This document shows, in pieces, positions 1 through 6,463 of a stretch of 25,965 nt of DNA (its first letter is position 1; each line of letters starts with the position of its first letter). The stretch lies in assembly GCA_021442645.1 (NCBI GenBank), contig JABUSR010000073.1, positions 1 to 25,965 on the forward strand, in the 5' to 3' direction. The notes under the pieces are model-generated. The model had not been told where the DNA came from. It saw only the letters and a program-made list of their open reading frames with translations, and searched no databases. This stretch comes from Ruminiclostridium sp. (GTDB lineage: Bacteria > Bacillota > Clostridia > Oscillospirales > Oscillospiraceae). Made by a program: the position numbers and the translations under genes.

Positions 1-363
1 CGGCTGGAGGAATACATTTACGACATGCCCACGGTGATGACAGCGGCCGACCTGGTTCTGTGCCGTGGCGGAGCCTCGACCCTGTCGGAGCTTACGGCCA
101 TTGGAAAGCCGGCCCTCATCGTGCCGTCTCCGAATGTGACAAACAACCATCAGGAGAAAAATGCCAACATTCTGGTCAGCCAGGGTGGTGCGGTCGTTCT
201 CCTGGAATCGGCCTGCAGCGGGGATGCCCTGTACCAGACAGCCATCCAACTGCTGGAGGACGGGGAAAAGAGAACTGCCATGGCTGAGGCAATGGCCTCA
301 GTGGGTATTCCGGAGGCCGCGGAAAAGATTTACGAGACCCTCCTGGGACTGTTGAGAGACTGA
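1..363 (+). CDS. murG: MurG, C-terminal part (UDP-GlcNAc:lipid I N-acetylglucosaminyltransferase)
   Basis: Partial gene: the window opens inside it and only the last 120 codons are present. MurG transfers GlcNAc from UDP-GlcNAc to lipid I on the inner face of the membrane, making lipid II for peptidoglycan. The visible part is the C-terminal GT-B Rossmann domain that binds UDP-GlcNAc. It contains the family motif GGASTLSE (about residues 23-30 of the fragment), whose Glu contacts the nucleotide ribose in known MurG structures, followed by the GKPALIVP strand and the NHQEKNA motif (48-54). The frame is open from base 1 to a TGA stop. Its position ahead of divIB and ftsZ fits the end of a division and cell wall cluster. 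The upstream part cannot be seen, so completeness is unknown. Confidence 0.95.
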   Translation, partial: RLEEYIYDMPTVMTAADLVLCRGGASTLSELTAIGKPALIVPSPNVTNNHQEKNANILVSQGGAVVLLESACSGDALYQTAIQLLEDGEKRTAMAEAMASVGIPEAAEKIYETLLGLLRD

Positions 364-523
364 GGCCATCCGGAACAGCTCCCGTATAGATTGGTGTAAA
401 CGCCTGGGGGAGAATCGCATCATAGATCACTGCCCCGGCCTGACAGATCCCAACAGAGCCCGGAATAGTCCGTCTGCCCTGGAATGCCGGACCGGCCGGG
501 TGGAAAGATAAAGGAATCGTAGT
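364..523 (+). other. murG-divIB spacer, no gene seen
   Basis: 160 bases with only a short GCCGG-A-CCGGC palindrome (487-497) near the divIB ribosome site. No convincing promoter, terminator or open frame with a ribosome site. Confidence 0.5.
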
Positions 524-1342
524 ATGGCGAAAATAAAAAAGGAAAAGGGAACACCAAAGGAGCCGAAGCCCCGAAAAGGTAAGGCAGGGGCGGTTTATGC
601 GCTGGTGATGGTCGTCCTCATGGCGGTGTCTGTGGTGCTGGCCTGCACGGTCTTCTTCCGGGTAGAAGAAGTGGAGGTGGAGGGCAATGAGCGCTACTCT
701 GCAGAACAGATTCTCACTGTGGCGGATGTGGAAAAGGGGACCAATCTGATTCTGACCCCCGGAGACCAGATTGCGAACCGGATTCAGAAAGGCTTGCCCT
801 ATGTGGACCGGGTGGAGGTCAGAAAGAGATTCCCAACTACCATCCGGCTTGTGATCACAGAGTCTCAACCGGTGGCCGTTCTTCCTGCCTCTACCGTGAT
901 CATCACGGAGGAAGGGGAAGAGGCGACTGCAGAGACCGGTGAGGTCTGGATTATCGATGCCAAGGGAAAACTGCTGGAGACAGCAGACGAGACCCTGGCC
1001 CTGCAATATGCTACAGTGTCCGGGCTGCAGGTCCTCAACCCCGTGCAGGGGGAACAGGCGAAGGTCCCACAGGACAGTCAGCGGCGGATGGAGACGCTTC
1101 TCCGACTCCTCCAGGCTCTGGAAGAGCGGGAACTCACCGATCATATTACCGCCATTGATGCGAAACTGGTCACGGAGATTTCTTTGGTTTACGATGGGAG
1201 GATTACTGCCAAACTGCTGAGCAACACGGATTTCGACCGAAAACTGCAGATCTTTGAAGAGATTATAGCACTCACCGGCGACTACGAATACCGGACAGTA
1301 AACCTGAAGACCGACGTAGCTTACGACTCCCCCAATACATGA
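524..1342 (+). CDS. divIB: Cell division protein DivIB/FtsQ
   Basis: A 272-residue bitopic membrane protein of the divisome, the FtsQ/DivIB partner of FtsL and FtsB/DivIC, which helps control septal wall synthesis. The N-terminus is short, cytoplasmic and very basic (Lys/Arg-rich, residues 1-21). One transmembrane helix follows at about 22-46. Then comes a POTRA domain starting at VEEVEVEGNERYS and running to about residue 116, with the conserved PTTIRLVITE strand at its end. The FtsQ/DivIB beta domain fills the rest. The ATG at 524 has AAGGAA at 511-516, seven bases away. It lies between murG and ftsZ, as in many Bacillota. The 160 bases between murG and this gene hold no gene or clear promoter, so it is probably transcribed from upstream. 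Confidence 0.92.
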   Translation: MAKIKKEKGTPKEPKPRKGKAGAVYALVMVVLMAVSVVLACTVFFRVEEVEVEGNERYSAEQILTVADVEKGTNLILTPGDQIANRIQKGLPYVDRVEVRKRFPTTIRLVITESQPVAVLPASTVIITEEGEEATAETGEVWIIDAKGKLLETADETLALQYATVSGLQVLNPVQGEQAKVPQDSQRRMETLLRLLQALEERELTDHITAIDAKLVTEISLVYDGRITAKLLSNTDFDRKLQIFEEIIALTGDYEYRTVNLKTDVAYDSPNT

Positions 1343-1412
1343 CAGGGGCCCGCAGGGAACCGGGGGAAGGGGAGAAGTTTTCAAAAATTGGAGAATAATT
1401 CAAACTTTTCTA

Positions 1413-1441
1413 TTGACCTGTCGATAAAAGGGAGATACAAT
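1413..1441 (+). promoter_or_regulatory. Sigma-A type promoter of ftsZ
   Basis: TTGACC (1413-1418) and TACAAT (1436-1441) are separated by exactly 17 bases, close to the sigma-A consensus. Transcription should start near 1448, giving a leader of roughly 48 bases before the ftsZ ATG. This lets ftsZ be expressed separately from murG-divIB. Confidence 0.8.
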
Positions 1442-1495
1442 AAGGAAAATAGGTAATTATGTACACTTCAGATCATATACTTAGGAGGAACGAGC

Positions 1496-2596
1496 ATGGC
1501 TTTTGGATTAGATACCGGAGCAGATTCCGTTGTTAATATCAAGGTGATCGGCGTTGGCGGCGCAGGTAGCAATGTCGTAAATCGCATGGTGGAGTGCGGC
1601 GTGAAGGGCGTTGACTTCATCGCAGTAAACACCGATAAGCAGGCATTGTCCGTCTCCAGCGCAAACCAGAAAATTCAGATCGGCGAAAAGCTGACCGCAG
1701 GTCAGGGTGCCGGTTCTAACCCTGAGGTGGGCCGTCAGTCCGCCGAGGAAAGCCGCTCCCAGATTTCCAAGATTCTGGAAGGTACCGATATGGTCTTCAT
1801 CACCGCAGGTATGGGCGGTGGCACCGGCACCGGCGCAGCACCCATCCTGGCTGACCTGGCCAAGGAAATGGATATCCTCACCGTTGGTGTGGTTACCAAG
1901 CCATTCTCCTTTGAAGGCCGCCGCCGCATGCAGCAGGCTGAGCTGGGCATCGAGAACCTGCGTACGAAGGTGGACTCCCTGGTCATCATCCCCAACGATC
2001 GGTTAAAGTTTGCTACTGAGCAGAAGATTACCCTGTCCAACGCATTTGAAGTGGCTGATGACGTGCTGCAGCAGGCTGTCCAGTCTATCTCCGGCCTGAT
2101 TAAGGACACCGGCTTTATCAACCTGGACTTTGCTGATGTGTCCGCCGTTATGAAGGACGCCGGCATGGCACACATGGGTGTGGGCCGCGCCAACGGCAAG
2201 AACAAGGCGGAGGACGCTGCCCGCCGTGCTGTTTCCAGCCCCCTGCTGGAGACCTCCATCAATGGTGCCAGCGGCGTGCTGGTTAACATCACCGGTTCTA
2301 TGGATCTGGGCCTGGAAGAGGTTGAGATTGCTGCAAACCTGGTGCAGGAGGCTGCTGATCCCGACGCTCTGTTCATCTTCGGCTCCACCTTCGACGAGAC
2401 GCTGGAGGACGAGATTGTTGTCACCGTCATTGCGACCGGCTTTGATGAGAAGATCATGAACAATAAGCAGGGAACTGCCGAAAAGGCTGGCAAGGGTTCA
2501 AGTCGTGCATCCTCTGTGGGTGCATCTTCTGCGGCTGCAGGCTCTGACGACGATCCTTATAAGGAAATCTTTAAGATTTTCAACCGCGACCGCTGA
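1496..2596 (+). CDS. ftsZ: Cell division GTPase FtsZ
   Basis: The 366-residue tubulin homologue that polymerises into the Z ring at midcell. The N-terminal GTPase domain has IGVGGAGSNVVNRM (about 19-32), the T3 loop and the tubulin signature GGGTGTGAAP (about 106-115). The synergy loop region FINLDFADVSAVM lies near residues 206-218. Start: ATG with AGGAGG at 1483-1488, seven bases away. The core ends near residue 316 and is followed by a short Ser/Ala/Gly-rich linker. The C-terminal peptide, DPYKEIFKIFNRDR, differs from the common D/E-I-P-x-F-L form that binds FtsA and SepF, but keeps a hydrophobic-basic character. Codon choice is biased (CGC/CGT Arg, GGC/GGT Gly), unlike divIB just upstream, which fits high expression. 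Confidence 0.98.
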   Translation: MAFGLDTGADSVVNIKVIGVGGAGSNVVNRMVECGVKGVDFIAVNTDKQALSVSSANQKIQIGEKLTAGQGAGSNPEVGRQSAEESRSQISKILEGTDMVFITAGMGGGTGTGAAPILADLAKEMDILTVGVVTKPFSFEGRRRMQQAELGIENLRTKVDSLVIIPNDRLKFATEQKITLSNAFEVADDVLQQAVQSISGLIKDTGFINLDFADVSAVMKDAGMAHMGVGRANGKNKAEDAARRAVSSPLLETSINGASGVLVNITGSMDLGLEEVEIAANLVQEAADPDALFIFGSTFDETLEDEIVVTVIATGFDEKIMNNKQGTAEKAGKGSSRASSVGASSAAAGSDDDPYKEIFKIFNRDR

Positions 2597-2630
2597 GTTT
2601 TACGGGGAAAGCATACCAACACCGTATTGT

Positions 2631-2665
2631 AAAAGGCTGTGCATAATTTGCACAGCCTTTTCTTT
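2631..2665 (+). terminator. Bidirectional intrinsic terminator between ftsZ and the SLOG gene
   Basis: A 12-bp perfect stem (2631-2642 with 2650-2661) with a 7-base loop is flanked by A-residues on the left and T-residues on the right. It ends ftsZ on the plus strand. Read on the minus strand it gives a stem followed by TTTT about 37 bases beyond the stop of the convergent gene at 2698-3228, so it probably serves both. Confidence 0.88.
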
Positions 2666-2697
2666 ATGGCATATATTAGGAACTGCGTCGGTGCAGC

Positions 2698-3228
2698 TTA
2701 TTTGATAAGGGATTGGTTGGCGTCCTCTGCGAGTTCCAGGATCACGGTCTCCACGCCCTTTTGCATGGCGTAGGTCAGGGTGTTCAGGGTGCCGCCCCGG
2801 GGTTGCCCGTCATAGACAGCGATGAGAAGAGAGGAGCGGTCCACCATGTACCGGTTCCGGCGGGCCATGCACCCGGGGGTGTAGTGGTGCTGAACCATGG
2901 TCTCAAAATCACACTGGTCCAGGAGAACGTCCCGGCGGCATCGGTCGGCTTCCGGCCATCGGACAGCCTGGTCCACAAAGGGGACGGCGGCTTCCACCGT
3001 GACCTCCGGGTGTTCCCGGCGTAGGGCGAGGACGGTCTCACAGAAGTAAAGATCGGTTCCCTGGGCCATCCCGCAGAGGAAGTGGCGGTAGCCCCGGTGG
3101 TAGGCCTGTTCCACGACGGCCCGGAGCCGGGCCTTCAGAGCCAGGCATCGAGGATCCGATTCATTATCCTGCCAGGGTAGGCGGCTGGTTCGATGACCGG
3201 AAAAGCAGCAGCTTACGGCACGGTCCAT
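2698..3228 (-). CDS. DUF1273/YpsA-like SLOG-family protein
   Basis: A 176-residue protein with a Rossmann-like SLOG fold, related to the YpsA/DUF1273 group. Visible marks are the N-terminal FSGHR (residues 9-13), the glycine-rich nucleotide or ligand loop CGMAQGTDL (52-60) after a helix and strand, and RNRYMVDRSSLLIAVYDG (124-141), ending in the GGTLNT loop. SLOG proteins are thought to bind nucleotides or related small ligands. Bacillus YpsA has been tied to cell division control, but the biochemical role is not settled. The frame is open upstream to 3615, but the ATG at 3228 has AAAGGAGG (3236-3243) seven bases before it and a promoter just upstream, and the longer version would run through the riboswitch. 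It is convergent to ftsZ. The family call is firm; a division role here is inference. Confidence 0.85.
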   Translation of the reverse strand: MDRAVSCCFSGHRTSRLPWQDNESDPRCLALKARLRAVVEQAYHRGYRHFLCGMAQGTDLYFCETVLALRREHPEVTVEAAVPFVDQAVRWPEADRCRRDVLLDQCDFETMVQHHYTPGCMARRNRYMVDRSSLLIAVYDGQPRGGTLNTLTYAMQKGVETVILELAEDANQSLIK

Positions 3229-3262
3229 GGGGAGGCCTCCTTTCCGTTTGGTATGTATACAA

Positions 3263-3291
3263 ATATTATAACGAGGACAGGGCAAAGTCAA
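3263..3291 (-). promoter_or_regulatory. Promoter of the SLOG gene
   Basis: On the minus strand TTGACT (3286-3291) precedes an AT-rich -10 region with two overlapping candidates: TATAAT (3265-3270, 15-base spacer) and TAATAT (3263-3268, 17-base spacer). It is divergent from the ribU promoter at 3337-3364. Confidence 0.65.
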
Positions 3292-3336
3292 CGAAAATTC
3301 CGGGAGATATGCCTGTGTAGGTGTTAATTTTGGGGC

Positions 3337-3364
3337 TTGCATTTCTTGCAAAAGAGGGTATAAT
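3337..3364 (+). promoter_or_regulatory. Promoter of the FMN riboswitch-ribU transcript
   Basis: TTGCAT (3337-3342) and a perfect TATAAT (3359-3364) are 16 bases apart. Transcription should start near 3371, just upstream of the riboswitch aptamer. Confidence 0.72.
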
Positions 3365-3387
3365 AAGATTGAACAACGAAATAAAAT

Positions 3388-3508
3388 GTCTTCAGGGCGG
3401 GGTGAAAGTCCCCACCGGCGGTATAGTCCGCGAGCGCTCCGAGGCTTCGGAGGCAGCTGATCCGGGGAAGTTCCGGAACCGACAGTGACAGTCTGGATGG
3501 GAGAAGAC
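3388..3508 (+). promoter_or_regulatory. FMN riboswitch (RFN element) aptamer
   Basis: The conserved RFN sequence can be read through: GTCTTC opening P1 (3388-3393), then AGGGCGGGGTGAAAGTCCCC, ACCGGCGGTATAGTCCGCGA, a variable P4 hairpin (GCTCCGAGG around a TTCGG turn), CTGATCCGG, GTTCCGGAACCGACAGT, and GGATGGGAGAAGAC. The closing GAAGAC (3503-3508) pairs with the opening GTCTTC. Such elements bind flavin mononucleotide and turn down riboflavin synthesis or uptake genes, in keeping with ribU as the next gene. The 149 bases between the aptamer and the ribU start form the expression platform, which contains competing hairpins (see findings). Confidence 0.96.
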
Positions 3509-3599
3509 GTGCTGCATGATTTTGCGGTGGCATTGCGCAAAGAGGGAGGAGTCTGGCCCCCTGTTTTGCGGTGTATTTTGCGCCCCCAATATGTATGAC

Positions 3600-3631
3600 A
3601 GCACCTGAAAGACATTGCTTTTTCGGGTGTT
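3600..3631 (+). terminator. Probable riboswitch expression-platform hairpin
   Basis: The segment 3602-3610 pairs with 3621-3629 (nine pairs, one G-U; the stem can extend to 3600/3631) around a 10-base loop. It is followed by TTTAAT and, further on, by eight Ts directly in front of the ribU ATG. Its left arm overlaps CAGCAC (3599-3604), which can instead pair with GTGCTG at 3509-3514, right after the aptamer, so the two structures are mutually exclusive. Whether it stops transcription or blocks translation cannot be told from sequence; the U-tract is weak. Confidence 0.45.
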
Positions 3632-3657
3632 TAATACAAATCGGGAGTGTTTTTTTT

Positions 3658-4218
3658 ATGAACAAAAGTACGCGCAAACTCACCATCATGGCCATGCTGG
3701 TGGCCGTCTCCATCGTTCTCGTCTATCTGATCCATTTCCCCATTTTCCCCGCAGCCCCCTTCTTAGAGTATGACCCGGCCGATATTCCAATCCTGGTGGG
3801 CACCTTTGCCTTCGGGCCTGTGGCCGGATTCCTGCTGACTCTGGTGACCTGCATCATCCAGGGCGTTACCGTCAGTGCCGGCAGCGGTGCCTACGGTATC
3901 ATCATGCACCTGATTGCCACCACCACTATGGTTCTGATTGCAGGCAACATCTACCGCGTCAAGCACACGAAAGCCGGTGCCGCCATCGGCCTCATCATCG
4001 GCACGATCTGCTGGGGCATCGTCATGTGTATTGCCAATCACTTCATCACCCCCCTGTTCATGGGTGTGCCCGTGGAAGCGGTGGATGCGATGATCATCCC
4101 CATCATTCTGCCTTTCAACCTGATCAAGGCCGGTGTCAACTCCGCCATCACCTTTGTCATCTACAAGACCATATCTCGTCATATCATCCACAGAGGCGAA
4201 GAGAAGACCGAATCGTGA
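3658..4218 (+). CDS. ribU: Riboflavin ECF transporter substrate-binding subunit RibU
   Basis: A 186-residue, very hydrophobic S-component of an energy-coupling factor transporter. It captures riboflavin outside the cell and docks onto the shared EcfA-EcfA'-EcfT module, whose genes are not in this window. About six transmembrane helices can be drawn. The family hallmark FPIFPAAPFLEYDPADIP lies at about residues 26-43, followed by a FGPVAGF helix start. The frame is open further upstream (to 3571), but that extension is riboswitch expression platform; ATG 3658 has GGGAG at 3643-3647, ten bases away. The FMN riboswitch upstream independently supports a riboflavin ligand. The gene appears monocistronic, with its own promoter and terminator. 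Confidence 0.93.
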   Translation: MNKSTRKLTIMAMLVAVSIVLVYLIHFPIFPAAPFLEYDPADIPILVGTFAFGPVAGFLLTLVTCIIQGVTVSAGSGAYGIIMHLIATTTMVLIAGNIYRVKHTKAGAAIGLIIGTICWGIVMCIANHFITPLFMGVPVEAVDAMIIPIILPFNLIKAGVNSAITFVIYKTISRHIIHRGEEKTES

Positions 4219-4257
4219 GAGAAAGGCTGTGCCCAGGGGTACGGCAAATGCTGATAA

Positions 4258-4300
4258 AAGAGAAGCGGCGGGAGGCATCCGGCCGCTTCTCTTTGTGTTT
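4258..4300 (+). terminator. Intrinsic terminator after ribU
   Basis: A 12-bp perfect stem (4258-4269 with 4282-4293), 12-base loop, followed by TGTGTTT. It lies 40 bases beyond the ribU stop. Its AGAAGCGGC/GCCGCTTCT arms resemble the terminator at 15826-15856. Confidence 0.82.
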
Positions 4301-4344
4301 CAGGGGGCAGGGCCGAGAAAGGGTCTTGCTGTTGGCGTCTTTCC

Positions 4345-4372
4345 TTGACAAGGGCTCTGTTTCGAGTAAGAT
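4345..4372 (+). promoter_or_regulatory. Promoter of dinB
   Basis: A perfect TTGACA (4345-4350) and TAAGAT (4367-4372) with a 16-base spacer. The start point would fall near 4379, leaving a very short leader with the AAAAGGGGGG ribosome site before the GTG at 4397. I see no clear LexA-type operator overlapping it. Confidence 0.65.
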
Positions 4373-4396
4373 GAGACTGGAAAAGGGGGGACCCCT

Positions 4397-5620
4397 GTGG
4401 ACCGTATTATTTTACATTGCGACCTGAATTCTTTTTATGCCTCAGTGGAACTGCTGAGCTACCCCCACTTGCGTGAGCTGCCTGTGGCGGTGTGCGGCGA
4501 TCCCAGCGCACGCCATGGGGTCATCCTGGCCAAGAACGAGCTGGCCAAGGCACTGGGAGTCCGGACGGGGGAGGCCATATGGCAGGCCAGGGGTAAGGCC
4601 CCGAAGCTGGTTCTTCTGGCGGCCCATTACGATAAGTATCGGTACTACTCTGAGTTGGCAGGAGAGATATACCGGCGGTATACTGACCTGGTGGAACCCT
4701 TTGGCATTGATGAGAGTTGGCTGGATGTTACCGGTACCATACACCTCTTCGGCGGAGACCCGAAGGTCCTGGCCGATCGCCTGCGGGAGGATATGAAGCG
4801 GGAACTGGGGCTGACCATCTCGGTGGGGGTCTCCTTCAACAAGGTCTTTGCCAAGTTAGGCAGCGACTATAAGAAGCCTGACGGGGTGACGGTCATAACC
4901 CGAGAGAACTACCGGACTCTGGTTTGGCCCCTGCCGGCGAGTGACCTTCTTTTCGTGGGTCGGGCTTCGGCAGAGGTCCTGGCAAAGCACCGGATTAGGA
5001 CCATTGGGGACCTGGCTGCGGCAGACCGGGAGGAACTCCTCCGGCTGCTGGGCAAGGCCGGGGGTCAGCTCCAGGACTATGCCGCCGGAAACGAGCATAG
5101 CCCGGTTCGCCCGGCGGGTACGGAACCCCGCCCCAAGTCTGTGGGGAATGGGTTGACATTCCGGAGGGATCTACGGGGCGATGAAGAGGTCCGGGCCGGG
5201 GTCCGGATGCTGGCAGAGCGGGTGGCAGTGCGCCTGCGCCGCCATGGGATGAAGTGCACTACAGTGCAGGTATCCCTGCGGAGCCCGGAACTGAAGGATG
5301 TCAACCGGCAGAAGGGGACGGGGGGACCCACCAATGTGTCACGGGAGATTGCCCGCTGTGCCACGGAACTCATTGGGGACAGTTGGAGCCGGGGCGCACC
5401 CATCCGGGCTATTACCATTACGGCGGCGGGCCTCCTGCCCGAGGATGAGGCGGGGGACCAGATAGATCTCTTTGCTCCGGGGAGTACGGAAAAACGGGAG
5501 AAGCAGGAAAAGCTGGAGAGGACTATGGACCGGCTTCGGGACCGATACGGGAGGCAGGCGGTCCGTTTTGCCTCGAACCAGACCAGGGTGGCTCGGGAGA
5601 TCCGAGGAAGCCGGATGTAA
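4397..5620 (+). CDS. dinB: Y-family DNA polymerase IV (DinB)
   Basis: A 407-residue translesion polymerase that copies damaged templates at low fidelity. The palm carboxylates are visible: Asp9 in HCDLNSFYASVE and Asp105-Glu106 in FGIDESWLDVT. The aromatic steric gate next to Asp9 is Phe13-Tyr14. ISVGVSFNKVFAKLGSDYKKP (about 136-156) is the family signature. The helix-hairpin-helix region (about 195-220) and the little-finger domain (about 240-345) follow. A beta-clamp binding motif, QIDLF, sits at 355-359. Start is GTG 4397 with a G-rich ribosome site directly before it; this gives the usual MDRIILHCD N-terminus. It has its own promoter and is followed after 59 bases by the DUF1294 gene. The polymerase family is certain; pol IV rather than the related UvrX/UmuC type is inferred from overall length and motif spelling. 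Confidence 0.93.
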   Translation: MDRIILHCDLNSFYASVELLSYPHLRELPVAVCGDPSARHGVILAKNELAKALGVRTGEAIWQARGKAPKLVLLAAHYDKYRYYSELAGEIYRRYTDLVEPFGIDESWLDVTGTIHLFGGDPKVLADRLREDMKRELGLTISVGVSFNKVFAKLGSDYKKPDGVTVITRENYRTLVWPLPASDLLFVGRASAEVLAKHRIRTIGDLAAADREELLRLLGKAGGQLQDYAAGNEHSPVRPAGTEPRPKSVGNGLTFRRDLRGDEEVRAGVRMLAERVAVRLRRHGMKCTTVQVSLRSPELKDVNRQKGTGGPTNVSREIARCATELIGDSWSRGAPIRAITITAAGLLPEDEAGDQIDLFAPGSTEKREKQEKLERTMDRLRDRYGRQAVRFASNQTRVAREIRGSRM

Positions 5621-5679
5621 GAGTATGACGGGGCCGGGAGGAGGACTGCCCGGCGGAAAGAAAAGGAGCGTGAGAGAGC

Positions 5680-5961
5680 ATGACATTGGTCCTGATTTGG
5701 GTCCTGAGCTGGACGGTGATTACCTTTGCCCTCATGGGCATTGATAAGAGGAAGGCCATCCGGGACCGCAGACGGATTCCGGAGCGAGCTTTGTTCCTGT
5801 CTGCCGCTCTGGGAGGGAGCCTGGGGGCCCTTCTGGGCATGAGCCTCTTCCGCCATAAGACCAAGCACTGGTCCTTCCGGCTGGGGATGCCTGCTATCCT
5901 GGTGGCCCAGGTTCTTCTGGCCTTTGGGATCTCCTATTGGCGGGTTTTTCTTCTGACATGA
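5680..5961 (+). CDS. DUF1294 small integral membrane protein
   Basis: A 93-residue protein of the DUF1294 family, function unknown. It carries the family pattern: a first transmembrane helix (about 2-20) ending in MGIDKRKA, then RRIPERALF, a Gly-rich second helix (about 40-57, ALGGSLGALLGM), the conserved FRHKTKHWSF (58-67) and a third helix (about 70-88). The basic, His-containing segment between helices two and three is the most conserved piece in the family. ATG 5680 has AAGGAG at about 5662. It follows dinB with a 59-base gap and no visible terminator, so it is probably co-transcribed; a functional link to DinB is not implied. Confidence 0.85.
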   Translation: MTLVLIWVLSWTVITFALMGIDKRKAIRDRRRIPERALFLSAALGGSLGALLGMSLFRHKTKHWSFRLGMPAILVAQVLLAFGISYWRVFLLT

Positions 5962-6024
5962 GTTCTGCGGCAAAATGGACAAGACGCAGGGGAAGAAAAG
6001 GAAATCTTACCACAAAGTCACTAC

Positions 6025-6053
6025 TTGACGGAAACGGGGAAGTGTGATAAAAT
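6025..6053 (+). promoter_or_regulatory. Promoter of the str operon (L7Ae-like, rpsL, rpsG, fusA)
   Basis: TTGACG (6025-6030) and an extended -10, TGATAAAAT (6045-6053), with a 17-base spacer to TAAAAT. The transcript would start near 6060 with a leader of about 77 bases before the first gene. Confidence 0.75.
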
Positions 6054-6060
6054 GCAAAAT

Positions 6061-6106
6061 TGCGGTGGACTGTAAAGGGGTGCAGTGCGCCCTGGAGCAG
6101 ACCGCA
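6061..6106 (+). promoter_or_regulatory. Folded leader of the str operon
   Basis: TGCGGT (6061-6066) pairs with ACCGCA (6101-6106). Above a 3-base bulge, CTG (6070-6072) pairs with CAG (6098-6100). At the tip AGGG-TGC (6076-6083, one bulged G) pairs with GCGCCCT (6087-6093) around AGT. The helix begins at the predicted start of transcription. The gene downstream encodes an RNA-binding L7Ae-like protein. Regulatory function is inference. Confidence 0.35.
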
Positions 6107-6136
6107 GAGATTTTGCCGGAAAGGAAGGGAGTCCCT

Positions 6137-6379
6137 ATGCTGACTGACCTGAAAACAGCCAAAAGAGTGACAGGAGCCAAGCAGGTGACCCGAGCCCTGA
6201 AGAGCGGAAGCGCCCAGCGGGTCTTTCTGGCGGAGAACGCTGACCCGCGGATTACCGAGCCTGTGGCTGACCTCTGCCGGGAACAGGGTGTGGAGACCGT
6301 GAGTGTTCCCACTATGGCGGCGCTGGGCAGCGCCTGCGGCATTGCCGTGGGAAGCGCTGTGGCTGCTATCGTGGAATAA
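6137..6379 (+). CDS. Ribosomal L7Ae-like RNA-binding protein (YbxF family)
   Basis: An 80-residue member of the L7Ae/L30e/Gadd45 family, the YbxF (L7Ae-like) group, which in Bacillus binds kink-turn RNA. Marks: an N-terminal helix, V-T-G-A-K-Q-V (11-17), AQRVFLAENADPRI (26-39) and the C-terminal LGSACGIAVGSAVAAI segment. The frame continues upstream to a GTG at 6044, but that lies inside the -10 region. ATG 6137 has GGAAAGGAAGGGAG immediately before it and gives the normal family N-terminus. In other Bacillota this gene sits just ahead of rpsL, usually after rpoC; here rpoBC are absent and the gene starts the operon. A short AGGG-AGT-CCCT hairpin directly before the ATG overlaps the ribosome site. 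Confidence 0.87.
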   Translation: MLTDLKTAKRVTGAKQVTRALKSGSAQRVFLAENADPRITEPVADLCREQGVETVSVPTMAALGSACGIAVGSAVAAIVE

Positions 6380-6463
6380 GTCTGATATTCACCGTATGGG
6401 CAGAGGCTCAGACGGATAGAATATAAATCAAGTAATATCATGAAAGGAAAGGAGGAAGAATCT

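Noticed and set aside
3229..3615. N-terminal extension of the SLOG gene on the minus strand
   Set aside because: It would run through the FMN riboswitch and its promoter; the ATG at 3228 has a perfect ribosome site and the family N-terminus.
6044..6136. Upstream GTG start of the L7Ae-like gene
   Set aside because: It overlaps the -10 element, so it would precede the transcript start; the ATG at 6137 has the ribosome site.
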